From: JAHECQ01 sp047638695
Lineage (GTDB): Bacteria; Actinomycetota; Acidimicrobiia; Acidimicrobiales; SZUA-35
DNA: 64,000 bases
NCBI GenBank assembly: GCA_047638695.1
Contig: JBLINY010000008.1
Span: forward strand, 1 to 64,000
Reading direction: 5' to 3'
Of this stretch, positions 52,801-60,420 are shown one piece after another (positions within the stretch are counted from its first letter, which is position 1; the number at the start of each line of letters is the position of its first letter). The notes under the pieces are model-generated. The model ran no database searches, was not told where the DNA came from, and worked only from the letters and a program-made list of their open reading frames with translations. The position numbers and the translations under genes are program-made.

Positions 52801-53375
52801 AAGCGCGACATCTCATATCCGAAGCGACCGAAATCCAGGACCTCTTGCACACTGGCGGGATACAGCGTCGGCATGGCCAGGTCTGCCAACGCCCACTCGG
52901 ATGCTGAGGCAATGGTCGATGATTTGCAGAACGGGTCGTCACCGGCGACGGCCAGGACGCCACCCTGGGGGTGAACGCCGGACGAATTGGCGTGACGGAG
53001 AGCATCACCGCTGCGGTCGACGCCGGGGCCCTTCCCGTACCACATGCCCAGAACGCCATCGTAGGTGGCGGTCTTCTCGAGGGCGGTCTGCTGGCTGCCC
53101 CACACGGCAGTGGCGCCAAGGTCTTCGTTGACACCACTGATGAACTGGATGCCGTTGGCCTTCAGGATGGCCTCATCAGCCTCGTATGCCTGATCCATGC
53201 CGCCAACCGGCGAACCTCGATAACCCGAGATCAGGCCGGCCGTGTTGAGACCTGCGGCTTCATCAGCTCGGGTTTGGTCGAGGAGGAGTCGCATCAGGGC
53301 TTGAATCCCTGACATGGCCACCTGACCTTCGGTGGCTTCCATCCGGTCGCTGAGGCTGTACTCGATCGCAGTCAC
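49872..53375 (-). CDS. Indolepyruvate:ferredoxin oxidoreductase family protein (fused subunits)
   Basis: A 1167-residue fusion of 2-oxoacid:ferredoxin oxidoreductase parts. Order: POR N-terminal domain (GLISGYRGSPVGGMDQ), TPP domain (GGGIGCHGMALGMERE, then ILYNGTVAMTGGQDA), a 4Fe-4S region (CEGCGDCGDVSNC, CLGGNCP), the gamma domain (ILLVGIGGTGVVTVNQVIA) and a C-terminal DUF6537-type region. Such fused enzymes decarboxylate aryl- or branched-chain 2-oxoacids to acyl-CoA with ferredoxin as acceptor. GTG 53375 is seven bases after TAGAGT (53388-53383). The reduced ferredoxin could serve other Fe-S enzymes in the window (inference). Confidence 0.9.
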   Translation of the reverse strand: MTAIEYSLSDRMEATEGQVAMSGIQALMRLLLDQTRADEAAGLNTAGLISGYRGSPVGGMDQAYEADEAILKANGIQFISGVNEDLGATAVWGSQQTALEKTATYDGVLGMWYGKGPGVDRSGDALRHANSSGVHPQGGVLAVAGDDPFCKSSTIASASEWALADLAMPTLYPASVQEVLDFGRFGYEMSRFSGAWVGFKIHSNVADAYGTVDTSPNRVSIVKPEFEVDGKQFKHLQTTTLIAPLSMGAEEDMFGPRLDAARAFVAANGLDRVVNTAPAKIGIVAAGPVYGELRDALTKLGFETDEQLEEAGIRLYKPAMIWPLEPNGLTGFADGLEEIIVVEEKRAFIETQIRDILYGRTGAPRILGKFDDEGRPLLPTYGGLLAEDLTGPLKSRLARVIPEDRFTKPRVLIPVSVAAEAKELPDRGAYFCSGCPHNRSTVMPDGSMAGGGIGCHGMALGMERENFGITHMGGEGVQWVGMAPFLDETHRFQNLGDGTFAHSGSLAIRQAISAGTNITYKILYNGTVAMTGGQDAAGAMSVPDLTRALEAEGVTQIVVVADDPKKYGSDAGRFSSAFAKNTRIEHRDRLEDVQLELRDVEGVSVLVYDQQCAAELRRGRKRGTITTPTTRVMINEDICEGCGDCGDVSNCASVHPVQTPFGRKTQIHQESCNFDLTCLGGNCPAFVTVEIDLDYKPTKTAAAGVPDGDLPADPAIPAEANILLVGIGGTGVVTVNQVIATAALLDGKYSTGLDQTGLAQKGGPVVSNLRISLAAEQGDELLKASNRVGDGATDTMLVFDIVTAIKNLNRTDPNRTSAVVSTALVPTGAMVSGRGAEKFPELEKFKSALDGATLAANNTWLDAAGIARRVFASQPAANVMVVGLAYQKGLLPVTSASIEKAIELNGVSVQTNLEAFRLGRRLAVETDLLTQLEVGTVDDVEVGPAALTGACAAMADDIGGSESLQEVLAYRLPELVEYQDEAYARQFTADLKKVRQAEAALVGDRTDLSETVARMLFKVMAYKDEYEVARLAMKSDISGEAKRKFGPDTKLSYQLKPPTFKAAGYDKKIAIPEIAGRKMFEGLLRTKKVRGKKFDPFGRTEERRTERELIGEYRDLVAKLLAKLDAGNYEQAAEIAGLYDMVRGFDTVKMANVDRYRAQVSEALASY

Positions 53376-53467
53376 GTCAGCGACTCTAAGTCTCCAAGCG
53401 GCTTCGGTCGAGACCTGTCGAACATTGCCGAGAGGCCGGCGACAGCTTGCCCTAGGGTCGAGCCGCT

Positions 53468-54433
53468 ATGGCCCCGCCTCCTTCGCCGCCGCTTCTGCGT
53501 GTCGGTTGTCCGATGTGGGCCAATCGAGCCTGGGTTGGTCGCTGGTTCCCGGTCGATACACCGACCGGGCAAGAACTCTCGACCTACGCATCGTGGTGCA
53601 ACACCGTTGAAGGCAACACAACCTTCTATGCCACCCCGCCAGCCGAGACGATCGCTCGCTGGCTTGACCAGGCTCCCGACCACTTCCGGTTCTGCTTCAA
53701 ACTGCCGCAGGAAATAACACATCAGCGCCGGTTGCGCGCCAGCGGCGATGTGCTCACGGACTTCCTCGACCGCATCGAACCGTTGCTGCCGCATCTTGGC
53801 CCGCTGCAAGTGCAGTTGCCGGCCAGCTTCGAGCCTGATGACATCTCTGTGCTCGACACGTTTTTGTCGGGTCTCCCAGCCAGCTTCGGGTGGGCCGTCG
53901 AAGTCCGTCACCCGGACTTCTTCGTGGGAGGGCAGTCGGAACGACCACTGAACGACCTGCTTGCGGCCCGCGGCGTGAACCGCGTGACGCTCGACAGTCG
54001 GGCCCTTTTCAAAGGTCACCCGACGACGTCGGCCGAGAAGGAGGCCTGGGAGAACAAGCCTCGGTTGGCTGTCCGCCCCGTCGCCACTGGAACACAACCG
54101 CTCGTCCGCCTCATCGGCCAAAGTGACACCGAGGCGTCGATGGCCGAATGGGAGCCCTGGATCGGCAAGCTGGCCGAATGGGTTCAGGCCGGACTGGAGC
54201 CGCATGTCTTCGCCCATACCCCCGACAACGCTGACGCCCCCGATCTGGCCCGTCGCCTCTGGAGCCGCGTTCGCAGGCTGGTACCCGAGCTCGCCCCGCT
54301 ACCCGTTCCGGCACTACGGACCGGAGTCGAGCAGCTGGACATGTTTCCCGGCACAGATGCGAAGCGCAACCCTGGACGCGACGAAGGGGCCGCCGAAACG
54401 GCCGCCCCTTCGGTCGAAGAATGGCTTCGTTAG
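53468..54433 (+). CDS. DUF72 (YecE-like) protein
   Basis: A 321-residue TIM-barrel protein of the DUF72 family: RVGCPMWANRAWVGRWFP, NTVEGNTTFYATP, FCFKLPQEITHQ and WAVEVRHPDFF. Function not established in the family. Its stop codon overlaps the stop of the small precursor-like gene on the other strand by three bases. TAGGGT (53453-53458) lies nine bases before the ATG. Confidence 0.87.
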   Translation: MAPPPSPPLLRVGCPMWANRAWVGRWFPVDTPTGQELSTYASWCNTVEGNTTFYATPPAETIARWLDQAPDHFRFCFKLPQEITHQRRLRASGDVLTDFLDRIEPLLPHLGPLQVQLPASFEPDDISVLDTFLSGLPASFGWAVEVRHPDFFVGGQSERPLNDLLAARGVNRVTLDSRALFKGHPTTSAEKEAWENKPRLAVRPVATGTQPLVRLIGQSDTEASMAEWEPWIGKLAEWVQAGLEPHVFAHTPDNADAPDLARRLWSRVRRLVPELAPLPVPALRTGVEQLDMFPGTDAKRNPGRDEGAAETAAPSVEEWLR

Positions 54434-54528
54434 TTGCGCAGGTCCGTTTCCATCTTCGAGCCGTAGTAGACGGCCTGAGCCTGGATCTTCTCAACAGCAA
54501 TGATGGCTGGCTTCACGTAAGTACGCAT
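54430..54528 (-). CDS. Candidate RiPP precursor peptide, 32 residues
   Basis: A 32-residue peptide starting MRTYVKPAIIAVEKI and ending YYGSKMETDLRN. The YVKPAI element matches the YxxPx(L/I) leader motif that lasso-type PqqD/RRE proteins bind. GAGGAG lies six to seven bases before the ATG, one of the best ribosome binding sites in the window. The C-terminal half has Lys, Glu, Asp, Thr, Ser and two Tyr as possible modification sites. It lies on the opposite strand from the exporter-PqqD operon, 238 bases away. No classical Thr at leader position -2 is evident, so cleavage is undefined. An upstream ATG at 54546 would add six residues. Confidence 0.65.
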   Translation of the reverse strand: MRTYVKPAIIAVEKIQAQAVYYGSKMETDLRN

Positions 54529-54765
54529 TGATTTCTCCTCATTCATGGCAGAGACCGACAAGTGGTCCGAGTCGAAACCCGAACTCCCCCCTCCCTGTCC
54601 CCTGCCGCCCCGCTGGCGACACACCAAACCGTAGAAACCAATCCGACCTCACGCCATGAGAGGCATTCACTCGCTCGTCTGAGCCGATCGAACCACAGGC
54701 CACACAGAACAAACTCCAGATCGGGTCTGCCCAGACGCGACGAGGAGCAGATCAGCTACAGCTCG
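54529..54765. promoter_or_regulatory. Divergent intergenic region of the candidate RiPP cluster
   Basis: About 240 bases between the precursor (minus) and the earliest exporter ATG that I accept. The frame continues open upstream on the plus strand to 54562, but third-codon-position G+C falls towards random there, so it is probably non-coding. I see no convincing -10/-35 pair. The promoters of both arms should lie here. Confidence 0.4.
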
Positions 54766-56586
54766 ATGTTCCCCGAGCCGATGACCATCCCGAAGCCAGA
54801 GACCACACGTGACGGCTGCCACCTGAGCCATTTCGACCACGTGGGCAGCGAACCCACCTATTTCGACGGCTCGACGCGAAGCGATATCCAGAGAACAAGG
54901 CAATCGGAAGGGACGCAATTGTTGCTCAGCACACCGCAATCACAACCCGTTCTTCCACGACTCCGTGCCGATCGACGATTGGTATCGTTGGTCGTCGGCT
55001 CAGCCGTGCTGCAGGGACTGCTGCTAATGCCAGTTCCTCTGGTGATCAGAGACGTCTTCGATGAGGCCATCCCCAACCAGGACAGCACTCGTCTCATCGT
55101 GTCCGGCATCGGGCTGATCATGCTGGTGACACTCAGCGGCGGCATCTCCACCCTCCTCCGACATCTCACCATCCGCATCGTTCAATCACACGTCGCCGAT
55201 GTGCGGATCGCTCTCGCCGGTCACTTGGTCGCAGCTCCATTGCCGGCGCTACAAGATGCAACCGACGAGACCATCAGGGATGTCTCAGTTCAAGACACGC
55301 TGCGCTACAGCTCTGCCATATCAACGGTGACCACCCATGTGCTGCCGAGTGTTGTCGCGGCGATCATGGTGGCCGCCGTTCTCACCGTCATTGACCCGTT
55401 GATGATGGCGCTGTCGACCGTTCTGGTTCTGCCGCTCATCGTGCTGCATCGGACCCTCGGTCGGAGCGTACGCCACGATGTCGATGCATACCACAACAGC
55501 TTTCGGTCATTCGGCAGCGGCGTCACACGGATGAACAAGCGAGCTCCCGTGACCCGGGTTCACGGCGCACAGCACCTCGAATTGGCACTCCACCAAGCCA
55601 GAACTGATGATCTCAGAGAGACGTCGCACATCGTCGACAGAACTCGCAGTATCTACACCTGGGCCATGCAGAGCGTTATCGTCGGCGCCGCGCTCGGCAT
55701 CCTTGTGATCGGCGGTCTGGGCGTCGTCCGGGGCCACCGCACGCTGGGCGAGCTCTTCGCCTTCTATGCCGCCATCGCTCTCATTCGCCCCGCGCTCGAC
55801 GTCTCGGTACAGGCCGCACCGACGATCGCAGCTGGTCGGCTCGCCCGTCAACGACTCGATGACCTCGCCGATCTCGATCTCGGCGATGACCATTGGGGCA
55901 GCACCCAAATCGACTTCGCCGGCTCGATTTCGGTGGAAAGTGCGGGATTCGCACATGGTGACCGTCAGATCTTCGAGAACATTTCCTTCACCCTCGAGCC
56001 GGGCACTGTAACTCTTCTCCGGGGTCCGAACGGCTCGGGAAAGACGACGCTCGTCAGACTGTTGTGTGGCTTGCTTCAACCAACACAGGGCTGCATCCGA
56101 GCGGACGGCATCGACTACCACGAACTTGATCTCATTACGCTACGACGTTCGATCGGGGTTGTCTTTCAGGAAGCATTGGTGGCCGGTGAGAGCATCGCCG
56201 AGGCTCTCGCCTACGGCGACCACGAAGCTGACGATGCCGCCATTGATCATGCGGTTGAGGTAACGGGCTTCGACACGGTCCTGGACCGACTCACCGATGG
56301 AATCCACACTCGAATAGGAGAGGGTGGCATCACCCTCTCCGGCGGCGAACGTCAACGGTTGGCCATCGCTCAGGCCCTCGTACGACGCCCCCGTCTTCTG
56401 CTTCTCGACGAGCCGACCAACCACCTCGACGCGACCGCGGTCGCAGCTGTCGTGGCCGAACTCGTCGGTCGACCGGACGGACCGGCAGTCCTCGTGGTCA
56501 CACACGAGGACTCCCGGCGATTCCAACCCGACCAGATCATCGAACTCACCTCTCAGCATTCCGCAACGGCAGGAGTACCAACATGA
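54766..56586 (+). CDS. ABC transporter (fused TMD-NBD), probable peptide exporter without peptidase domain
   Basis: A type IV half-transporter: six hydrophobic segments in the first half (LVSLVVGSAVLQGLLLMPVP is TM1), then an NBD with Walker A GPNGSGKTTLVRLLCG, signature LSGGERQRLAIAQ, Walker B LLLLDEPTNHLD and H-loop VVTHED. No C39 leader-peptidase domain is present. The start is uncertain: ATG 54766 gives 606 residues with a ~75-residue soluble extension whose codon use looks coding; TTG 54919, preceded by GGAAGGGA, would give 555 residues starting just before TM1. Its stop overlaps the PqqD start, so export and recognition are coupled. Confidence 0.85.
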   Translation: MFPEPMTIPKPETTRDGCHLSHFDHVGSEPTYFDGSTRSDIQRTRQSEGTQLLLSTPQSQPVLPRLRADRRLVSLVVGSAVLQGLLLMPVPLVIRDVFDEAIPNQDSTRLIVSGIGLIMLVTLSGGISTLLRHLTIRIVQSHVADVRIALAGHLVAAPLPALQDATDETIRDVSVQDTLRYSSAISTVTTHVLPSVVAAIMVAAVLTVIDPLMMALSTVLVLPLIVLHRTLGRSVRHDVDAYHNSFRSFGSGVTRMNKRAPVTRVHGAQHLELALHQARTDDLRETSHIVDRTRSIYTWAMQSVIVGAALGILVIGGLGVVRGHRTLGELFAFYAAIALIRPALDVSVQAAPTIAAGRLARQRLDDLADLDLGDDHWGSTQIDFAGSISVESAGFAHGDRQIFENISFTLEPGTVTLLRGPNGSGKTTLVRLLCGLLQPTQGCIRADGIDYHELDLITLRRSIGVVFQEALVAGESIAEALAYGDHEADDAAIDHAVEVTGFDTVLDRLTDGIHTRIGEGGITLSGGERQRLAIAQALVRRPRLLLLDEPTNHLDATAVAAVVAELVGRPDGPAVLVVTHEDSRRFQPDQIIELTSQHSATAGVPT

Positions 56587-56876
56587 CCAGCACAATCCGC
56601 AGCGCGGAGTTTCTCAGTCGAACGCCCGGCACGGTCGAGATGACCATTGACGATCACACCGTGGTCGTCGATCGCAACGGCGAGCAGATGGTCACCCTCA
56701 ACGCGGTCGGCGGCCTGATCTGGGAACTGCTCGCGACTGCGACCCCGATCGAAACACTCATCAACGCCTGCAGCGCCGCCTACCCAGACGTCGATCAGGT
56801 CGCCATCGCTGCAGACGTCAGCAGCTTCGTCGACGCGGCAATCGGCATCGGCGTAATCGAAGCCAGCGGTTCCTGA
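56583..56876 (+). CDS. PqqD-like peptide-recognition (RRE) protein
   Basis: A 97-residue PqqD-fold protein: TIDDHTVVVDRNGEQMVTLN, AVGGLIWELL, a helical YPDVDQVAIAADVSSFV segment and the final strand IGVIEASG. PqqD-fold proteins bind RiPP leader peptides and deliver them to modifying enzymes. AGGAG lies nine bases upstream. Being stand-alone and small, it matches the lasso B1 type, but no B2 protease or lasso cyclase is present. Confidence 0.87.
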   Translation: MTSTIRSAEFLSRTPGTVEMTIDDHTVVVDRNGEQMVTLNAVGGLIWELLATATPIETLINACSAAYPDVDQVAIAADVSSFVDAAIGIGVIEASGS

Positions 56877-56877
56877 C

Positions 56878-57330
56878 ATGTCTACAGCGGCCCACACCGT
56901 CTCCCCAAGCAATCGGGCTGAGCTTCTCAGAACGGTTGCGACGGATGGTTACGAGATGGAAGTGGTCGGTCCTTCAATGTTGCCGACCATCTCGCCAGGA
57001 AGTCGTCTGAGGTTCAAGAGCGATCGACTTCCACGGTCCGGTGAGCTCGGGCTGTTTGTCGATGAGCACGGTTCGCTGGTGGTGCATCGGCTGGTCGCCA
57101 GCTTTGGTGGGCGACACCTTTTTCTTGGCGACAATCGCGTTGCGACCGATGGTTGGATCCCCTCTGAGCAGGTTGTCGGGCGAATGGCGGGCGTTGTCGC
57201 CGGACCGGTGTCAACCGCACTTCAGCGCAATCCGTTCGGGCATCGACTGCAGCTGATCTTCCGCGCCCTTCTTAGCCCGATCCGAGTCGCCCGAGATCAA
57301 CGTTGGAGCCTTCGCCATGCGAGTCAATGA
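56878..57330 (+). CDS. S24/S26 signal-peptidase-like protease with Ser-His catalytic pair
   Basis: A 150-residue peptidase: VVGPSMLPTI with the nucleophile S33, LVVHRLV with His70 where bacterial type I signal peptidases carry Lys, and FLGDNRVATDGW with Asp85. Ser-His signal peptidases are typical of archaea, ER and SipW. No N-terminal membrane helix is visible; a weak hydrophobic stretch occurs near the C-terminus. In this operon it is the only protease and so the best candidate for leader cleavage (inference). It overlaps the next gene by 14 bases. Confidence 0.8.
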   Translation: MSTAAHTVSPSNRAELLRTVATDGYEMEVVGPSMLPTISPGSRLRFKSDRLPRSGELGLFVDEHGSLVVHRLVASFGGRHLFLGDNRVATDGWIPSEQVVGRMAGVVAGPVSTALQRNPFGHRLQLIFRALLSPIRVARDQRWSLRHASQ

Positions 57331-58303
57331 GCTAGACCCCAAGTCCGCTGCACCTTGGACCATTCTCGTCGGGAACCTCGCCATCAGGTTTGACCTGGGC
57401 GCCAACCCAACGTTCGATCGGAGGACCAAGAGGTTTCTGGCCCCGGCACCCCTCACCGATGTTGACCCCAACCACACGGTCTCGATCGAGGCCGGTACCG
57501 CTCCCGCTCCCAAGAGACCTTCGAACGCCATCGACGACATGGGGGCCGAGATCGAGTTGAGCGCCGCGTCCCTGTGGCTGCGACACGGCGGCCACGTTAT
57601 TGCCGGAGATAGCTCATCCACGCGGATCTACCTCGACGCCGCGTCGGAGCAGTGCGATCCTTACCTGTTCATCATGGCGTTCTTCAACCGTCTTTCGCTC
57701 CATGAGGGCTGGGTTCCGCTCCATTCGGCACTGCTGCAATGCGACCAAGGTGCGACGATGTTGTTCGGGCCATCCGGGCGAGGAAAGTCGACAACTTCCG
57801 GAGCCGCCCTTCACGCTGGCTGGGCCGTCGCAAGCGACGACATCACGTTCCTCCGTTCGATGCCTTGCGGAGGCATCGAAGCCCTTGGCTTGCCCCGCGC
57901 TCTCTCCATCCCAGACGAGGCCATTCCTTTGAGCCTCCGGGGCCAAGCATCGGATTCGACCGACCATCGCGATCGGCGCGTCATCGGCAACTTCGATCGC
58001 TGCGATTCTTGGCAGACGGTCGTCGGCTCACTCGTAGTCGACCACGGGCTCTCGCCTGAGACCACCGTGCAAGAGTTAAAGAAGCTCGAGTTCGTCCAAG
58101 CGCTCGTCCGCTGCGAAGCTTTCGCGGCCCGTGGTTCTGATGAGCAAGCTCGCTCGCTGGAGGTAGTCGAAGGGCTAACCGCGCTGCCCGCAGGCCGACT
58201 AATGCTCGGTCGGGAACCGTCGACCCGCATCGAAACCGCAGCGAAGTGTCTCCAAGAGAGCATCGAACGATTCGCCGATCGACTCGAATCGGTGCCCGTA
58301 TGA
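57317..58303 (+). CDS. HPr-kinase-like (HprK/PEPCK-fold) protein
   Basis: A 328-residue protein. The C-terminal half has the HprK P-loop LFGPSGRGKSTT, an Asp pair in ASDDITFLR and a preceding HSALLQ strand, all standard in HprK-like proteins found in peptide and polysaccharide clusters. The N-terminal ~150 residues are variable. In some lasso clusters a relative phosphorylates a Ser of the peptide; the precursor here has one Ser and one Thr in its C-terminal part, so phosphorylation is possible (inference). The stop overlaps the next gene (ATGA). Confidence 0.82.
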   Translation: MRVNELDPKSAAPWTILVGNLAIRFDLGANPTFDRRTKRFLAPAPLTDVDPNHTVSIEAGTAPAPKRPSNAIDDMGAEIELSAASLWLRHGGHVIAGDSSSTRIYLDAASEQCDPYLFIMAFFNRLSLHEGWVPLHSALLQCDQGATMLFGPSGRGKSTTSGAALHAGWAVASDDITFLRSMPCGGIEALGLPRALSIPDEAIPLSLRGQASDSTDHRDRRVIGNFDRCDSWQTVVGSLVVDHGLSPETTVQELKKLEFVQALVRCEAFAARGSDEQARSLEVVEGLTALPAGRLMLGREPSTRIETAAKCLQESIERFADRLESVPV

Positions 58304-58476
58304 TTGCATCGTGGCGATCGACCCCGTTTGGGGTTGTTGTCGCTCTCTCGGGCCGTCAACCGATTCTTGTCGAACTGCTTGGCGAGGATGCCCGCCGCTG
58401 GATTGAACGGGTCAACAACGGCGAACTGCACGACGCCATCGCCGAGCAGCTCTTACCTTCGAAGCTGAAATCATGA
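58300..58476 (+). CDS. Small protein of unknown function, 58 residues
   Basis: A 58-residue frame joined by ATGA overlaps to both the kinase-like and the nucleotidyltransferase-like genes, which is strong support for translation. It has a beta-strand-like FGVVVALSGRQPILVELL followed by an amphipathic helix (DARRWIERVNNGELHDAIAE). I do not recognise it. It could be a second recognition element or a regulatory subunit of either neighbour. Confidence 0.65.
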   Translation: MIASWRSTPFGVVVALSGRQPILVELLGEDARRWIERVNNGELHDAIAEQLLPSKLKS

Positions 58477-59579
58477 ACGACTCGGTCGTGTCAGAACCGG
58501 TTGTCGCTGCCATGTTGGCCTTCGGGAGACCAGACATTGCTCTCCGGCCGCCTTCTTCTGATGCCATCTGCTTGCCAACGAACGATTGGCAGCTGCTACT
58601 GAGCCGGGTCGAGCAACAGCGCGTTTCCGGCACGCTGTGGGCAGCGATCGAGAACGGCTTTCCTGTCACCCCTCTCCAGCGGGTCGAGGCGGCTCAACTC
58701 CATCACGAGTCGATGACGATGCTCGTCAAGCTGGAGGCAACCGCCCTTTGGTTGGTCGGCCTTCTCCGGGACGCAGACGTCGATGCTCGAATCATCAAAG
58801 GGCTGGCGACGGCCCATATCGTGCACCCGACACCGGAACACCGGGCCAGCGGAGACGTCGATCTTCTCGTATCTCCCGACCAGTTCCGAACGGCTCTTGC
58901 GGCTCTCACTCGCGCCGGAGTGAGGCGACAGGGTTCGTGGGGCGAGGGCGCCGACAGTTTCGCCAAAGAGGTCGTGTTCATCAGCGATGACATCGAGATC
59001 GATCTACACCAAAGTTTGGCGTTCGGCGCCCGGTGGCGCCGAGCGACAGCAAGCCTGATGGCGAACGGTCTCGACCTGCCGTTCATCATTAAGGGGCAGC
59101 CGGTGAAGACACTCTCGATCGAGGGACTCTTTATTTCTGCCTGCGTCAGCGCAGCGCGTGGTGACGGCCGCCTGAGTGGGCTTGTCGACATTGCAACGCT
59201 GAGTCACCGCCCAGATCTCGACCTCATTCGGGTCAGGCAGTTGTTGGAGCGCGAGGGGCTGGCACCCATGATTGAGCCCGTGCTTCAGCTCACTTCTCGG
59301 CATCTCAAGATCAATCCGCAGGTGCTGCACATTGTGCAGACGTCGCTGGCAGGTCGACACCACCGACTGTTCTCTCGCCTCGAGAGGTCGGACGGAGGAG
59401 CGCGTTACCTCTACTCCTGTCTGTCTGGCACCCCGCGGTCGTGGCCCGAGGGCCTCAGAACGTTGCTTGTACCTGACGACGCGTACTTTGAGTCCGAAGG
59501 TCGTTCGAAGTCGAGCAATTGGCGGCGGGTTGCCGATCGAACCTCCGAGATGTTCTTGAGGCCGAGCATCTACCGTTAG
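58473..59579 (+). CDS. Nucleotidyltransferase-family protein (NTP_transf_5)
   Basis: A 368-residue protein of the NTP_transf_5 family: ARIIKGLATAHIVHP, the metal pair in SGDVDLLVSPDQF and a later VFISDDIEIDLHQSL with a third Asp/Glu. These proteins recur beside PqqD and HprK-like genes in peptide and exopolysaccharide clusters; nucleotidylation of a peptide or sugar is suspected but not shown. It is the last gene of the operon, four bases from mutM. Confidence 0.82.
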   Translation: MNDSVVSEPVVAAMLAFGRPDIALRPPSSDAICLPTNDWQLLLSRVEQQRVSGTLWAAIENGFPVTPLQRVEAAQLHHESMTMLVKLEATALWLVGLLRDADVDARIIKGLATAHIVHPTPEHRASGDVDLLVSPDQFRTALAALTRAGVRRQGSWGEGADSFAKEVVFISDDIEIDLHQSLAFGARWRRATASLMANGLDLPFIIKGQPVKTLSIEGLFISACVSAARGDGRLSGLVDIATLSHRPDLDLIRVRQLLEREGLAPMIEPVLQLTSRHLKINPQVLHIVQTSLAGRHHRLFSRLERSDGGARYLYSCLSGTPRSWPEGLRTLLVPDDAYFESEGRSKSSNWRRVADRTSEMFLRPSIYR

Positions 59580-59583
59580 AGCT

Positions 59584-60390
59584 GTGCCCGAACTGCCAGA
59601 GGTCGAGACCGTTAGGCGCCAGCTGGCACCACGACTGACCGGCCGGCGCGTGACCAACGCCGGGTCGCACCCTTCAGCCAAGTTCACCCCGGCGACGGCG
59701 TTGGTAGGCGTCACCTTTGGCGAAGCCGGTCGGCGGGGTAAGTACCTGCTGATCCCAACCGGTGACGGTCGTGAACTTGTGGTTCACCTTGGGATGACCG
59801 GCCAACTCCGATTTCGGGCCGGCGGCCCCGAGACCGACGATCCGTATCTGAGGGCATGGTGGTGGCTCGACGACGACCAAGCTCTGGAGTTCGCCGATGT
59901 CCGTCGATTCGGACGATTGCGAGTCGTTCCGGCGGGCGACTACTCGACCATCCCGACGTTGCACCACGCCGGCCCAGAGCCGTGGGACCCCGAGTTGACG
60001 CCTCGCCGGTTCCATGATGCCATCAAGGCCAGTAAGCGGGCACTGAAAACCCAGCTGCTGTCGCAACGCCCGATCGCAGGCGTCGGCAACATCTACGCCG
60101 ACGAGGCCCTCTGGTTAGCTTCGATCAATCCCCGCGTTACCCGGCTGGGTTTGGACCGATCAGGCGACCTACTCGAGGCACTGCAAGCCGTGTTACGACA
60201 GGGCGTCGACAACGGCGGCACGACGCTGCGTGACTACCGAAACGTCGAGGGTGACAGCGGGGCCAACCAGCACGAACTCTTCGCCTACGGCCGAGCCGGA
60301 CTTCCCTGCGTCCGCTGCGAGACGCCGTTGACCAGTGCAGTCATCGATGCCCGAACCACCACCTGGTGCCCGGTCTGTCAGCGCCGTTGA
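59584..60390 (+). CDS. mutM: Formamidopyrimidine-DNA glycosylase
   Basis: A 268-residue Fpg: PELPEVE with the catalytic Pro2/Glu3, AGRRGKYLL with the phosphate-binding Lys, the H2TH segment (QRPIAGVGNIYADEALW) and the C-terminal zinc finger (CVRCETPL, CPVCQ). It excises 8-oxoguanine and formamidopyrimidines. GTG 59584 is seven bases after TACCGT (59571-59576), so it may have its own leaderless promoter inside the end of the preceding gene. Confidence 0.95.
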   Translation: MPELPEVETVRRQLAPRLTGRRVTNAGSHPSAKFTPATALVGVTFGEAGRRGKYLLIPTGDGRELVVHLGMTGQLRFRAGGPETDDPYLRAWWWLDDDQALEFADVRRFGRLRVVPAGDYSTIPTLHHAGPEPWDPELTPRRFHDAIKASKRALKTQLLSQRPIAGVGNIYADEALWLASINPRVTRLGLDRSGDLLEALQAVLRQGVDNGGTTLRDYRNVEGDSGANQHELFAYGRAGLPCVRCETPLTSAVIDARTTTWCPVCQRR

Positions 60391-60420
60391 GATGGCGATG
60401 ATGCCACTAGCCTGGCGGTC

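Noticed and set aside
54667..54939. Minus-strand 90-codon frame opposite the exporter start as a second precursor
   Set aside because: No ribosome binding site, no leader-like motif, and it lies over a plus-strand frame with coding-type third positions.
54430..59579. Classical lasso-peptide cluster
   Set aside because: PqqD, exporter and YxxP leader fit, but there is no asparagine-synthetase-like cyclase or transglutaminase-like B2 protease, and the peptide lacks the Thr at leader position -2.
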